From Symsagittifera roscoffensis (lineage: Eukaryota; Xenacoelomorpha; Acoela; Convolutidae): 64,000 nt of DNA. This document shows, piece after piece, positions 1-10,443 of this stretch. Under the pieces are notes generated by a model. The model was not told the DNA's origin, searched no databases, and worked only from the letters and a program-made list of their open reading frames with translations. Each line of letters opens with the position of its first letter. Position 1 is the stretch's first letter. Location of the stretch: the NCBI RefSeq assembly GCF_963678635.1, contig NC_087070.1, forward strand, positions 868,001 to 932,000, in the 5' to 3' direction. The translations under genes and the position numbers were made by a program.

Positions 1-525
1 ACAAAACATAAGAAAACGAAAAAGTTTTAATGTTAATGACAATCAAAGCCAAACTGAATTGACAATTTAACACAGATAAACAGTAAATATAAAAAAAGAT
101 TGATACATTTTTACCAAAAAGAATCCGCACCAAGGTCGGGAGTTCATGTTAATTAATATGCACCGCCAAAAAGTACTGAGGTACAAAAAACTAAGTATAC
201 GCCATTCAAAAGAGTTAACAAGATAACTTAACTGATTGCATGATGTTATAATAAATAAGTATGCTTGAATTTGACTCTGGTGATGAAACTATAAATTGAA
301 GCGTCTTTTGATGATTGTGCGCATGTTTCTGTAATTTAGAAAAGTGCGATAGTTGACGGGAGTGAATTGCGGAAGTGTAGCGTTATTGACAATGATGGTC
401 AACAAAAATCAAACCAGCTTTCATTCTTTAGTTTTAAACCAATTTCACGTTATTTGTCGCTTGATTCCAGTTAGTTTTGAAGGAACCTGACTTGCAGTTT
501 TTTACAAAGATTTATCCAAGATTTT
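1..525. other. 3' flank / probable 3' UTR of the nephrin-like gene
   Basis: No coding signal was seen. As the sequence after the minus-strand stop, it should hold the 3' UTR. There is no canonical AATAAA on the minus strand here; the nearest variant is ATTAAA (TTTAAT on the plus strand at 26-31). The poly(A) site may lie outside the window. Confidence 0.4.
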
Positions 526-1073
526 CTACTTTTCCTCGGAAGCTTGTTGCGAATGTTCCGAGTTGCAGTCAATTTGCGGCGAATGTTGTCCGTCTCCCAT
601 GACAACGAAAAGTTGTTTTTGCTGTGGCGAAAATCCGGGGGCATTTCGGTTTGAGTACATAATACCTCCAGCTTTAACTGAGATTCTTTGATGTCGATTT
701 GGGGAGCCCAGTTGGTACGAATTTTTTGAGTTCGAAAGCCTTGAAATTGAAGTTGCAAGCCTACGTTGCGTTGGACTCATAGGCTGTGCTTGTGCTAAGT
801 ATCTGGAATTTTCTTTTAAGGCAGGATAATTCATGATGGGTGGAGATTGGTCGAAGAAAGTTCTAGAAGGATCTGACGATGGAAGTTTATTTTGTAGTTG
901 GAACGGTGGCGGCGTGCAGGGATTTGTTACCGATTGCATGTGTGATGTCGTTTGCTGGCAATCTGCAATGCGAACACTTTGAATGTTTCGGCTTTCTGAT
1001 TCATCGACACATGTTAGACTGTGCTGAGAATTTAGGTTCAATTTGCTATTTTTTATCAAAAAGTTTTCATAGA
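526..1073 (-). CDS. Nephrin-like exon 12: terminal coding exon, end of cytoplasmic tail
   Basis: The acceptor is ttggtgaataag, with an A/T-rich rather than strongly pyrimidine-rich tract. The leading TC joins the previous G to make Val. The peptide starts VYENFLIKNSKLNLNSQH and ends SEHSQQASEEK before a TAA stop. It is a low-complexity tail rich in Ser, Asn, Gln and Pro (PCTPPPFQLQ, SPPIMNYPAL, MSPTQRR). YENF fits a generic SH2-ligand tyrosine and several other tyrosines follow (RYLA, SYQL, MYSN). Nephrin tails signal through Nck/Grb2-type SH2 contacts, but the vertebrate Nck motif (YDxV) is not seen. Being the last exon and poorly conserved, it is less certain than the Ig exons. Confidence 0.68.
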
Positions 1074-1780
1074 CTTATTCACCAATTAACAGAGCCAACA
1101 GATTGTTGGAAAAGAGTCAATGAACGCAAGTAAACAGAATAAAAATACCGACATAATTTTTGAAACATCCCAACTTTCGATTTTCAAAGAAAAAATAGAT
1201 GCCATTAAACCTCTTTGAAATTGTAGGACTGTATGATTTGCATTTTTTGATAAAATTAACACATTTTGAGAAAACTGGGTCAATAAGCAGAATTTTTATT
1301 TTGCAGGGAAATCTGAAAAATAAAATTCAAATTAAACAAAGGAAATGAAGTTAATTTAAAAAGAAATCAAAGTCAAACGGCAAAAAAGTAAATTCGAGCC
1401 TGAACAATTTAAGACTTTTCCTGAAAAAGAATCATCGTGAGAGTCTGAACTACATTCATCGACTCTTAATAATTAAAAAGTCATCTAACCGACTAATATG
1501 GGCAAACTATTTAATCTGTAGATGAAATCAAAGCTATTATAACTATCATGAATCACGACTCAATTATTATGAAGCCAAGAAAACCGAATTGTAAAAAAGA
1601 AAATCAGTTTGACCTAATAATTGCAACACAAAAAAATGAGCGTAGCAGAAGTATAAAGACGCATTAAGTGCCATAGTTATTCATACGTAAACATATGATT
1701 CCTTGCATTTTACATTTAGTGCCTGCTTGATGTTTTGTTTTGGTGTTTACTTTTTTGGCCAGTTTGTTTTGACAACTCAC
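1074..1780 (-). other. Intron between nephrin-like exons 11 and 12
   Basis: AT-rich; no exon or repeat family recognised. Bounded by GTGAGT and an aataag acceptor. Confidence 0.7.
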
Positions 1781-2083
1781 CTTTCGGCAACGAGCCATTA
1801 GTCATGTTGTGGGGCATTCGTAAGGTCGGAACAACGTGACTGTTATAAAGCATAGCCGATGGTTGCCCACCCGACGGGTTTTGGGATGAAAAGGGGGACC
1901 CGGGCAAAACCGAAGTGTTGCTCCATAGCGAAACGACTTGAGCAGCCATTTCGGGTGAGTTCGGCGGGTAATAGTTACCCGATGGCCCCGGATCCCCGAC
2001 CCCAATGAACCCGCATTGACTTGCGGAGCTGCTACCGGGTACGGCAACAAGCCCACGTTTACCCGCGTGTACCGGGATTCTGT
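1781..2083 (-). CDS. Nephrin-like exon 11: cytoplasmic tail, proximal part
   Basis: The acceptor is ttttattcaacag and the donor CCGAAAG|GTGAGT. The 303-nt exon has two leading bases, 100 codons and one trailing G. It reads RIPVHAGKRGLVAVPGSS, then GDPGPSGNYYPPNSPEMA, SLWSNTSVLPGSPFSSQN and MPHNMTNGSLPK. It is rich in Pro, Gly, Ser and Asn, with no globular domain. NYYPP and the SPxx motifs are possible phosphorylation or SH3/WW contact sites; that is inference only. A competing open frame exists, but only this one matches both flanking phases (GAC before, GTC after). GC is much higher than in the surrounding introns. Confidence 0.8.
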
Positions 2084-3009
2084 CTGTTGAATAAAATCAA
2101 GAAGCCATTCAAATTCGTTCATACTCTTTCCATGCTTAATTCATGTTCGCTTCGGATTTGGTTCAAATTTTTGTCTCCCACTTTTTGATTGAAACCGAAA
2201 TAAAAACAGTAAAATTTTATGTTGGCATATTTTGACTGAGGGTTTTCTGGATTTTGGTACGATACAGGGATTTTCATGGCAGTTGCGACCCACTAAGAAA
2301 ATCCGATTTATCGCATGTACAATTTTCTAATCTCAACATTCAATTTTATCCAAAATCAAAGCCGGCCTGCCTGAACAGTGAAACTTAATAAAGCCTCCAG
2401 TAATATTTAACTCTCTTTGCTAGGACAGGGAATCGGTTTACCTGTTATACTATAGATTGACTTGTCTCAACCAAGCTTGATTCACCAGGAGGGTTATTTT
2501 TGTCTACCTTCAACCCAGTTTGAAACTGGAATTAGCCCACAAGTGGTCCAGAAATTTTAAGCAATTATATTTCAGCAGGAGCCGCCGCATGTATTCCAGA
2601 CATAACAAATCAAAAGGATATCAAGGAAACAAACTTCAGCGCAATTGAAATTGAACAGTCGGCAAATGAATTCGTTCAAGCACAGCCATGATTAAAATTT
2701 GAACATGATGATGTTTTATCGCTCAAAAATAGGACCAAAAAATAGTAACCATATGGCCAAACAAGGGTAATACAATTTTGCACGGCCAAGCATTAAATAA
2801 CCAAAAATAACATATCGAATGATTTTTTCAAACGAGTAACTTGCAATGATAACTGAACAACAAAATGTCATTTTCCCACTTTGAAAATTGAGGATAACAC
2901 TTGAAATAGTTGATAAAAACACTACAAACTACTGATCTTAAGACATTAAATTGGGGGTTTTAACATGAATAAAGATGATCTAGTTTTTGATTACTTTATT
3001 GTCACTGAC
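2084..3009 (-). other. Intron between nephrin-like exons 10 and 11
   Basis: AT-rich. Nothing was recognised apart from weak similarity of 2490-2520 (gggttatttt... cccagtt) to 9635-9670. Flanked by GTCAGT and caacag. Confidence 0.7.
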
Positions 3010-3337
3010 CTTTTTTGAGGGCGGCGTTTCGCCTTTGATCTCGATTTCTGCGACAGATGACGATGAGGAGGGAAACCAATAGCACCAATCCCACTAAGAT
3101 CAACGGCACAATCACCATCGTCCGAAGCGGAACAGTGTTTCCCCCCGCACCTAAAGCTTCCCCGCCCCCACCGGAACTCGAACCGCCTCCCCCTGATCGA
3201 CTGGCGGCCATTCCCTGGATGGGTTTGGTGTAGTCGCTGCAGCCGACACTGTTACAGGCTTTGACGGAGACGTCGTATTTCTGGTTCGGTTTCAGAGACG
3301 AAATGAGAATTTCGTTGCTGTTACGAGCGTCCAACGT
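3010..3337 (-). CDS. Nephrin-like exon 10: second half of FN3, Gly/Ser linker, TM helix
   Basis: The acceptor is gttgtttttcag and the donor AAAAAAG|GTCAGT. It starts TLDARNSNEILISSLKPN, then QKYDVSVKACNSVGCSDY, the E-F strands of FN3 with the usual tyrosine-corner-like L.P...Y pattern. After TKPIQGMAAS comes a flexible linker with runs of Gly and Ser (about 25 residues). A hydrophobic helix follows (TMVIVPLILVGLVLLVSL to LIVIC) and then a basic stop-transfer stretch (RRNRDQRR). This makes a single-pass type I membrane protein. One trailing G joins AC of exon 11 to give Asp. Confidence 0.88.
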
Positions 3338-3640
3338 CTGAAAAACAACTCTGTTAACATATTCATGAAAGAAGCAAAATTGTCATGAAAGTTTCTACGC
3401 AAAGCATTTTGAAGCGAAGATAGAAAGATACGAGATGCATAAACCAGCCGAGACATAAAAGTGTACAAACCAGGAAACAAAATCACGTCACCTCTGTTGA
3501 ATATATGTTTGATTTTCGGAACTGTTAAATAATTGTTATAAAATGGTTGCGTTAGATAATTTTGTTAAGAAGGTAATTGTTACATAATTGTTAGAACAAT
3601 CAATGTCATCAATTGTCGAACTTCGTGTAATGATACTGAC
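3338..3640 (-). other. Short intron splitting the FN3 domain
   Basis: 303 nt, phase 0, with GTCAGT donor and tttttcag acceptor. No internal feature. Confidence 0.8.
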
Positions 3641-3810
3641 CGTGAACTCTTTGTTGTTGTTGTTGCTTCCTCCATTACTGCTAGCCGGTCTGTATGCCAC
3701 CTGGTAGTAGCTGTTTCCAGCTGTCATGTATGGCACTGGGGTCCACGACACCCGAAGTCCAGCCGGACTCTCGCTCTTCACATCTTGGACCGAAGGAGCC
3801 CTAGGCTTGC
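3641..3810 (-). CDS. Nephrin-like exon 9: first half of the FN3 domain
   Basis: The acceptor is tttgtatgtccag and the donor TTCACG|GTCAGT. It reads KPRAPSVQDVKSESPAGL, then RVSWTPVPYMTAGNSYYQ, VAYRPASSNGG and a short run of Asn before KEFT. The RVSW and YYQVAYR motifs are the B and C strands of a fibronectin type III domain. An Asn-rich loop (SNGGSNNNNKE, encoded by repeated AAC) sits in the C-C' loop. The exon ends in phase 0 and joins TLDARNSNEIL of the next exon. A membrane-proximal FN3 after Ig domains is the main reason for calling nephrin over Kirre/NEPH1, which lack FN3. Confidence 0.86.
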
Positions 3811-4181
3811 CTGGACATACAAACAAAAACTGCTTGTACAACAGCTTCATAATTCTCACGTTTTATAATGTTGCTATCTGTGGAGGTTTGTTAAGTAAAT
3901 GCCATGAAGATGTGAACAATTTATATTTATAAATTCTTCTCCTTGTTGCTCCTCTTTGGTATATTCTTAATTTTCAGCAAATTTTTTCATCAAAAAAGTC
4001 AAAATTTTTCATAATCTGTTATTTTAACATAAAAAGCTATGCATGAACATTATGTGAGGTTACTGTGATTATGTAATCAGATCGTAATCTGATATTTTAA
4101 ATCGCATGATCTGTTGAAAATTATATATGATGACTAATATGTAAGGTTAGTACGATTATGTAATCAGAGTTCACATCTTAC
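3811..4181 (-). other. Short intron between the last Ig domain and FN3
   Basis: 371 nt, phase 1, GTAAGA donor. It contains two similar AT-rich stretches around TTATGTAATCAGA (about 4071-4083 and 4156-4169). Confidence 0.7.
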
Positions 4182-4401
4182 GTAATCTGTCCAGCCGTAT
4201 CTTCTTGAACTGTTCGCCTTTTTCATTCTTCACAGCACAGAAGTAGTCGGTGAAGTTGTCGTCTGTCACTCTGTCGATCGTGAGTTCCGACTTCAGTTTC
4301 ACCTGGTAATCCGACGACTGGTCTTGAGATGTCCTCACGTACTCCTGAGATATTTCATCACTGTTCTCACGTGTTTGTTTGAACCATTGTACTCGCACCG
4401 G
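4182..4401 (-). CDS. Nephrin-like exon 8: C-terminal half of the last Ig domain and FN3 linker
   Basis: The acceptor is gtatttttgtag and the donor ATTAC|GTAAGA. The 220-nt exon starts in phase 0: PVRVQWFKQTRENSDEIS, then YQVKLKSELTIDRVTDDN, FTDYFCAVKNEKGEQFKK and IRLDRL. The core Trp (QWF) and the second Cys (DYFCAVKN) complete the Ig domain. The tail runs into the FN3 domain without a spacer, as in nephrin (human IQLVSISRPDPPSG; here IRLDRLRKPRAPS). The trailing C joins GC of the next exon to give Arg. Confidence 0.85.
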
Positions 4402-4724
4402 CTACAAAAATACAATCGATATCAATTTTTTTTCTAGAGCATATTTTTTAAAATGAAAATTAAATTTTGGAACATTTTTTTAGCGTGAATGATTTCTTTT
4501 TCTATTATGATTAACGCGTGATATTACAAAAAAGCATGAAGAAGAAATGTGTTCAAATTACTTAATTTATTGACCATGGTTAAACTCGTTTTTTCGAAAA
4601 ACTGAAGTACTAAAATTCAAATGTGACAAAATGGGGGGGGGGGGTTAAGAGAGCCTAATTGGCTTCTCATTTGTAAGACATTTTATTTTGTTGACAATGA
4701 TAAAAGTTTTTCCTGCTGGTGTAC
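4402..4724 (-). other. Short intron within the last Ig domain, with a G12 run
   Basis: 323 nt, phase 0. It contains an uninterrupted run of 12 G (plus strand) at 4633-4644; otherwise AT-rich. Confidence 0.7.
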
Positions 4725-4837
4725 CTGATTTGTGGGGTAGAGGACGAACTGGCAGCAGAGGGTGGCCCTCTGGGCAGGCAGTGCGGAGAACAGACCCTCC
4801 AGGTTGAGGGGACTGCATGGCAGGTACTGCGGGGGGA
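4725..4837 (-). CDS. Nephrin-like exon 7: N-terminal half of the last Ig domain
   Basis: The acceptor is gtgttgtgttgtag and the donor AATCAG|GTACAC. The 113-nt exon reads (F)PPQYLPCSPLNLEGLFSA, then LPAQRATLCCQFVLYPTNQ. Three cysteines occur: one early (YLPC) and a doublet in the B strand (TLCCQF). A B-strand Cys doublet is not standard for I-set domains. An extra disulphide with the early Cys is possible. The exon ends at a codon boundary and joins PVRVQWFK of the next exon. Another reading frame is also open through here, but only this frame joins both neighbours. Confidence 0.82.
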
Positions 4838-5095
4838 CTACAACACAACACACAAAAAATAACACAAACGTCAAATCAAAACATTTCATAGACCGCCTTA
4901 AATATTTGGTTCATTTTCTAAATATCTTGGCTTGTTTGGCACTTTTTTTAACCTTCTGGAACTTTTTCTCAAGATTTTGGCACGTTTGGCAAGTTTCGTG
5001 GTTACACTGTTTTTTGAAAATTCTCAAAAAACCAGCTTAATTGGAAAAAAAGCAAGTTGTGAAAAATCTGTCAAGGGTTGACAGATACAACTCAC

Positions 5096-5356
5096 ATTTG
5101 ACAAATACTTGGACTTCCATTGAATCCGTCGCCACTTTTTCGTTGTAAAATGTAGTCTCAGCCTTGCAGAGATACACGCCCGCATCCGACTGGGTCACTT
5201 TCTTGATCTCCAGCACCGGCCCTTTGGCGATGGGTCTGCGGTCGGGTGAGAACCACGTGATCTTAGAGGGGGGCTCACTTTGCACGTCACACTTGAGAAG
5301 TAAAGCGTGGCCTTCGTCAATATAGCCCGTCTGCAGTGGGGTGATGATTGGCCCGA
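5096..5356 (-). CDS. Nephrin-like exon 6: complete Ig domain
   Basis: The acceptor is aatctgttacag and the donor CAAAT|GTGAGT. One exon of 261 nt encodes a whole Ig domain: GPIITPLQTGYIDEGHAL, then LLKCDVQSEPPSKITWFS (first Cys, core Trp), VLEIKKVTQSDAGVYLCK (DAGVYLC with the second Cys), ending MEVQVFVK. By position it matches the penultimate Ig of nephrin (YAPTI in human, FGPII here). Phase is 1 at both ends, so the exon is symmetric and could be skipped or duplicated without breaking frame. Confidence 0.87.
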
Positions 5357-5497
5357 CTGTAACAGATTTAAACTAATAATTAAAATGCTGAGCCAACAAT
5401 ATCGATTTTTCCGGCAAATTTTTGACCGACAAACTTTCATCAAAGAATTTATTTAGGTAACAAAATAAGTGGCCGACATTATAGCAGCTAATCACAG

Positions 5498-5829
5498 CAG
5501 TGGTGCAATGTTCGTCAGCAATTCGATATTTCATTTTCCGTATTCTTGAGAAAAAAAATTGAAAATCAATATTTAATGGAAAAATTTTCAATTTTCATGC
5601 AGAATATTTTGCATGTTTACACGATCTCCAGTAAGTGTTGCACTTTTTTTGGCAACAACGTTTCCAGCAGTTCTGAAAACACACTCAGAAGGTTTGCAGA
5701 AAATGTTTCTCGGATACGTAATGCAAGTAACTCACTAACACGCAGGTCAAATAGGACCGAGTGCTCGCGAGAGCCTTCGAAGGTTCATCGTCTAACGAAC
5801 GTCGGTTCGAACAATCGGTTGCACCACTA
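5498..5829. mobile_element. hAT-type non-autonomous element (332 bp)
   Basis: It starts CAGTGGTGCAA and ends TTGCACCACTA, giving terminal inverted repeats of about 10 bp (AGTGGTGCAA). The flanks are AATCACAG (5490-5497) and AACCACAG (5830-5837), an 8-bp target duplication with one mismatch. Eight-bp duplications and CAGTG-like ends are typical of hAT transposons. The inside has no transposase, so it is a MITE. It sits in the intron between exons 5 and 6 of the nephrin-like gene. The body (5690-5815) is GC-richer than the surrounding intron. Confidence 0.68.
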
Positions 5830-6116
5830 AACCACAGTGCATTTTTCGCACACTGTTTTTTCCATCATTTTCTTTCGAAAACAACAAAATGCTAGTTTTT
5901 ATCGCAGCAAATTTTTTCCGAAGAAAGTTTGTCGATACTCGTGTGCATAATTCGAAACCACTGCTTTTGAATGCTAATTCCGCGGGTGGCTCCTATACTC
6001 ATATCAGATGGTCTCAATCTTCAGTTTTTGAAAGTTTAAACATTGCTGATTGGCTGAGAATGTTCGCGCATTCGGTCTTTTTTTTGTCATGAGAATAGAC
6101 TCAGTTGTTAACTTAC

Positions 6117-6257
6117 ACTGTACAGAGAGGTCGATTTCCTCTGTCGTTTTGCCCGCCCTGTTTTCCGCCTCACACATGTAGCTACCCGAGTGTTGTCTGG
6201 TGAGAGAGCTGATCGTGTACTGTCTCGTATCTTGCGAGCGCATGTTGGCTTCTTGTG
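6117..6257 (-). CDS. Nephrin-like exon 5: C-terminal half of the Ig domain begun in exon 4
   Basis: The acceptor is tttatttgcag and the donor CAGT|GTAAGT. The exon is 141 nt, with two leading bases, 46 codons and a trailing T. It reads QEANMRSQDTRQYTISSL, then TRQHSGSYMCEAENRAGK and TTEEIDLSVQ. The HSGSYMCEAEN motif is a textbook F strand with the second cysteine. The leading CA joins the previous G to make Ala. The trailing T plus TC makes Phe (VQFGPII). The intron upstream is about 4.0 kb and holds a partial hAT-type repeat at its 3' side. Confidence 0.85.
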
Positions 6258-6455
6258 CTGCAAATAAAATATAGTCAGAATTTAGAATAAGAATTAGAAT
6301 TAGAATAAAACAAAACAAGTTAAATGAGCGATAATCCAACGATCGACATTGCTATTGTGGCAATGAACATCAATAACTCATTGATGGTAATTGCTGATAT
6401 TGTGTTCATTTTTTTTGCTTATTTTCGATGTGAACTTATCCCGGGGAGCTAAAAT

Positions 6456-6735
6456 CAGGGGCAAATCTAGGATTTTTTCAAGAGCGGCAATTTTCAAAAA
6501 AAAAAAATTGAAAAATTTTGTCAATCCTTTTTAAAGTCGACCAAATTTATTTTCCGAGCGCTCCCGCAACCTTATAAAAACCCTATTGTAATAAAAATTT
6601 CTGCGCCGCATGCAAAGTTTGAAAAAAGAGCAAAAATGCCGTTTTTGGGCACTTTTTGAGAAACTTTGACCAAAAGTTAGTACATATAGGCACCAGAGGC
6701 CTAGAAAGAAAAAATTTAGGGCTTGTGAAGTAGGC
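6456..6735 (+). mobile_element. hAT-type MITE family R2, truncated copy
   Basis: It begins CAGGGGCAAATCTAGG and follows the R2 layout: an A-run, a GTCGACCAAATTTATTTTCC-like stretch, CTCCCGCAACC, CTGCGCCGCATGC, AATGCCGTTTTTGGGCAC, then GGCACCAGAGGCC. The right end (GGTCGGCAGGGGG to CGCCCCTG) is missing. It lies in the intron between exons 4 and 5. Confidence 0.7.
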
Positions 6736-9700
6736 AAAAAAACAGAAACAAACTTAGACGCTTGAATTTCACTCAGCCATAATTCTTTTCTGTTATGTGA
6801 AGAGTTTGGAACAACAAAGCAATTCGCGATGGAAAAAAGTTATTTTGTACGACTGTGCAGGGAAAATTTAGAAAATAACTATATAAAAAGCAATATTGTT
6901 TCATAATTTGAAAATTTTTACAAGTGAACTCAATCTAGTCGAGTTTTTTTGCAATTAGAATGAAGAATTTGAAACTTTTTTTAAGTATATGCCAATAGCT
7001 TTAATTTTGAAACATTTTCAGCTGCAAGTTTTTTTGTTGCTTGACACGTTTTTTGTTGCAAATAACTTAAGGGGTGAAAAAATCAATCAGTAATTTTTTT
7101 GTAAATCTCCGGACCATCTAAGAATTATATCCCACTTTCGAAAAAAAGACGTTCACATTCGTTGCTCTAATCGCAAAGATTTTGGTAGAAGTCAAGCGTG
7201 TTTTCGGTTGCAGGAAATGAACCATTTTTGGGAAAATTTAGCTTTTTTTCATTTTTCAAATGAAATTGGTTTTGGTTTTGCTTAAGTTTTGAAACAAAAA
7301 GCTGCTGAAAATTCTGTTAGTTTTTCTATTAATTCGTTACTTGCAAAAATGTATGACGCCAATTAAATAAAGAATTATTTTGTTTTTGTAACAACTACAG
7401 GCGTTAGTTTTTTGCTTTCTTTTGCTACTGATTTATTTTCTTTTACTTTATATCTCCCTTAACGTTTTTGACATCTCGCTTTGAAAATAATTTTTAAAAA
7501 TCAGGATAATTGACTTATTTTGGAGAACTTTTCTGTTTCAGCAATCTTGTACTGACCGTTTTCGTGAACGCTCCAACATTTTCTCTTGTTGTAATAGACA
7601 AAAATTAAGTAAATGAACTGTATAAAATATTGTAGTCTTCCTTAATTCGGCGTTAAAAAGACTAATCGAAGAGGACAAAAATATTTCAGGCAAAAAACTC
7701 AATTGTTTCTTTTTGGAAAAAAAAAGTCATCTGTTCATGCAGTTTTTCTACAAATGGTTTGAATCTTTTTAATCAGTTTCTCACTCAGAGATCTTTTTAT
7801 ATTTTCTGAAAAAGATTTGATGATTTTGAAATTCACAGTAACTCTCAGGTAAAGTTCTTTTTTTAACATTTAAATTTTGCATAAAATTATGATTGTTCGA
7901 CAGCATTGTCATTTTGAACTGGTCATTGCAGTTTTCAATTTCTTAAGCACAATTCGCGTGCGTCGAATAAATCTTGTTCGATATCTCAAACCGAATTGTG
8001 TTATGATATTGGGTCTAGATAGTGGGTTATTAGAGGCAAAACATACCACTTTGTAAGTTGCACTGTTATTCACATTTTTTACTACAAAAATTGATTTTTT
8101 TTTGTTTTACAGAAGTGTGTTTGTTGTCTTGTCCCACTTAATGGTCTTCAGAAAAATAAAAATGAAAAAAAACCTGTTCCGTAAAAAATTTTAACTAAAA
8201 CTTACTTTTCAGTTTTTGTTTAGCAAGCAAACGACTAGCAAGCAAACAACGCAAGCGGTTGTTGAATTTGATATTAATTGTTTCAGAGAACTAGTGTTCT
8301 TAGCAATCAGTCAATAGCTCAATAGCTTAGGTAAAAACTTATTATTCCGACTTTCTAAAAAAGTGACGGAATAATTTTGCTCTGAGTGGTTTCGACTTTT
8401 CGACTTTTTAAGTAGCAGTTTTTGACAATCGCTTTTTTATATCAGCCGAAAGGTGTTGTTGTCATGAGCTCAAATTGAATAAGATATTTTACCTGGGATG
8501 GGGATTTTTGAGAAGTTATGGGGACTTAAAGACTGCCAATTTGGTACAGTTATTGCGCGACATACTTCGTGCTATTAACGGGTAAGCGGAGATTTAATCT
8601 GTCTTAGAAATTGTTCCAAATTGGTTGCAGGAAGCTTAACTTAAAAGGAATCCACAATTAATTTGGCACTAAGAGCAAAATCTATCACTTTGTACTTTAC
8701 ATGTGGTCTGTGGTGTGGGGGTGATTTTCACAAAAAAAATCTCAAATGTTTCATGTTATTACTGCTCCGATATGTTGAATAAAATTTTATTTTTCGGCAC
8801 TGATGTTTTTCGGCACTGTCGAACGCCCCCGGGCAGAATTAGTAAGACGACCCGAAAGTGATTGTCAAGCCTAAAATTTAGCTGCGACCACTTATAAAAA
8901 AACAAGATCAGAAATGGCAAACAGAATACTAGAGAGAAACTAGAAAGCCGTGCGTCCATCACCAGAAAACCATTATTCGAAAAATTTATTCAGATCCCTA
9001 AGTTAATATCTCACCTCGAAAAGTGAAAACAGTTCACAGAGAATCACTGCCGAGAAATTTATAGAAAATTGCAGAAAATGAACAAAAAAACGTTGATTGT
9101 TAAATTCCAAATAAGCTTTTTTGGACTATCAACATTTTTGAAAATCATTATCTAATATGTATAGAGAAAGGGTAAAAGAATTGTGTTGACTCAGTATGAA
9201 GCTTTGCAATTTTCTATACTTATCTCATAAAGATTTAATTCGAAACAGTAGACCAAGTAACAGTAGACATCAAGTCAGAGAAGAATTTGACACCGAAGCC
9301 AAAATGCATCAAACCCGAAATCCAAAAAGGGTCTTTTCTGTTACACGGCCCAAAATTGATGAATTTTGTAATATGAAATAAATTATTAATAGCTGGATAG
9401 GATTGGCTGAATTTAATTAAACCAAAACTTTAGCTACTGCAACTTCATATTTTTCAGCCGTGCAACAGAAAACAACAAAAAAACACCCCCGAAAAAAAAT
9501 TAGAGAAGATTTTGTTTGGTTTTCTTTTTACCAATTGATAGAAGTTTTATACTATTTTAAGAAATAATTTTGAAGCACAAGTTTGTAAGCATTGACTGCT
9601 TTCACCATAAATCTTCTTTAATTTTAACACGGGGGGGTTATTTTTTTATTTTGGATTTCGACCCAGTTAGAATTGTCTGCTTCTTAGTAGTACCTACCGG

Positions 9701-10287
9701 CCCGGAAATTGGGGTTGCCGACCATCAGGAAGGCCTCTAGATGCACAATAGCAACACCTAGTTAGTGTACGTTAAGACACTCAATATTATCTGGATAGTC
9801 TTTTATAGTTTAATGTGATTTTCTGACCAGTGATTTTCCAAGTCTTTTCTGTTTCAATTTAAAAACTAAAATTTTAGGCAGTTTTTTTTTTGCCAAATCA
9901 TGTTTCACAATTTAAAAGCTCAAAAAGAGAGGAATATTGCATAAAGTTTTTTTTACAGAGGTCACAAGTAATTACCCTAAAAAATGAACTCCTGTATGTT
10001 GGCTATTTGCCTCTGAAAAATGGACCTTCAATTCATCATAAAGCTTGCCATAAATTTCTTTCATAGCGCTCTGAACTTGGTTTCATGCAAGAGTTATGAA
10101 TCTACATCCTAAATAAACTTTTTAATGATGCTCGAATTTAATCATATCATTCAGAATACGTTTATATCGTGAAATTTAATGATTTATCAAAGTACTAAAT
10201 ATCATCAAAATTCATTTTTTTTAAATAAACGCTCGAGTAATCAGTAAAATTAATTTATTTTAAATTTAAAAAATCTCTTAAACGTAC
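6736..10287 (-). other. Remainder of the 4-kb intron between exons 4 and 5
   Basis: AT-rich with many A and T runs. No exon, RNA gene or clear repeat boundary was seen. The segment around 9630-9760 is locally GC-richer (a G7 run, then CCTACCGGCCCGG), but no function is evident. Confidence 0.5.
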
Positions 10288-10443
10288 CTGATTCTGGGAT
10301 GGAATTTGTGTTGGCGTAGTAGACTTTAAACTTGTGTGATTCTGGCATGGGGTCCGCATTGGTTCTGCACGAGATCTGCACCGACTCCCCCTCCAAAAAG
10401 GCCCTCTTACTAGGAGTCAACTGGAAGCTCAATGTGGGTCGGT
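10288..10443 (-). CDS. Nephrin-like exon 4: N-terminal half of an Ig domain lacking the core Trp
   Basis: The acceptor is ttgtgttcag and the donor TCAG|GTACGT. The exon is 156 nt, with two leading bases and one trailing G. The peptide starts (Y)RPTLSFQLTPSKRAFLEG, then ESVQISCRTNADPMPE and FKVYYANTNSIPES. The first Ig cysteine is present (ISC). The position where the core Trp is expected reads FKVYY, so the usual Trp is missing. As I recall, nephrin's sixth Ig domain is also atypical in its core. The phase fits the exons on both sides (T|AC before, G|CA after). Confidence 0.82.

Noticed and set aside
879-1133. Plus-strand open frame of 84 codons
   Set aside because: It is antisense to the terminal nephrin-like coding exon and has no recognisable motif; it mirrors the GC-richer exon.
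1802-2122. Alternative minus-strand frame through exon 11 (106 codons)
   Set aside because: It runs through the splice acceptor and does not match the phases of the flanking exons. The other frame joins both neighbours exactly.
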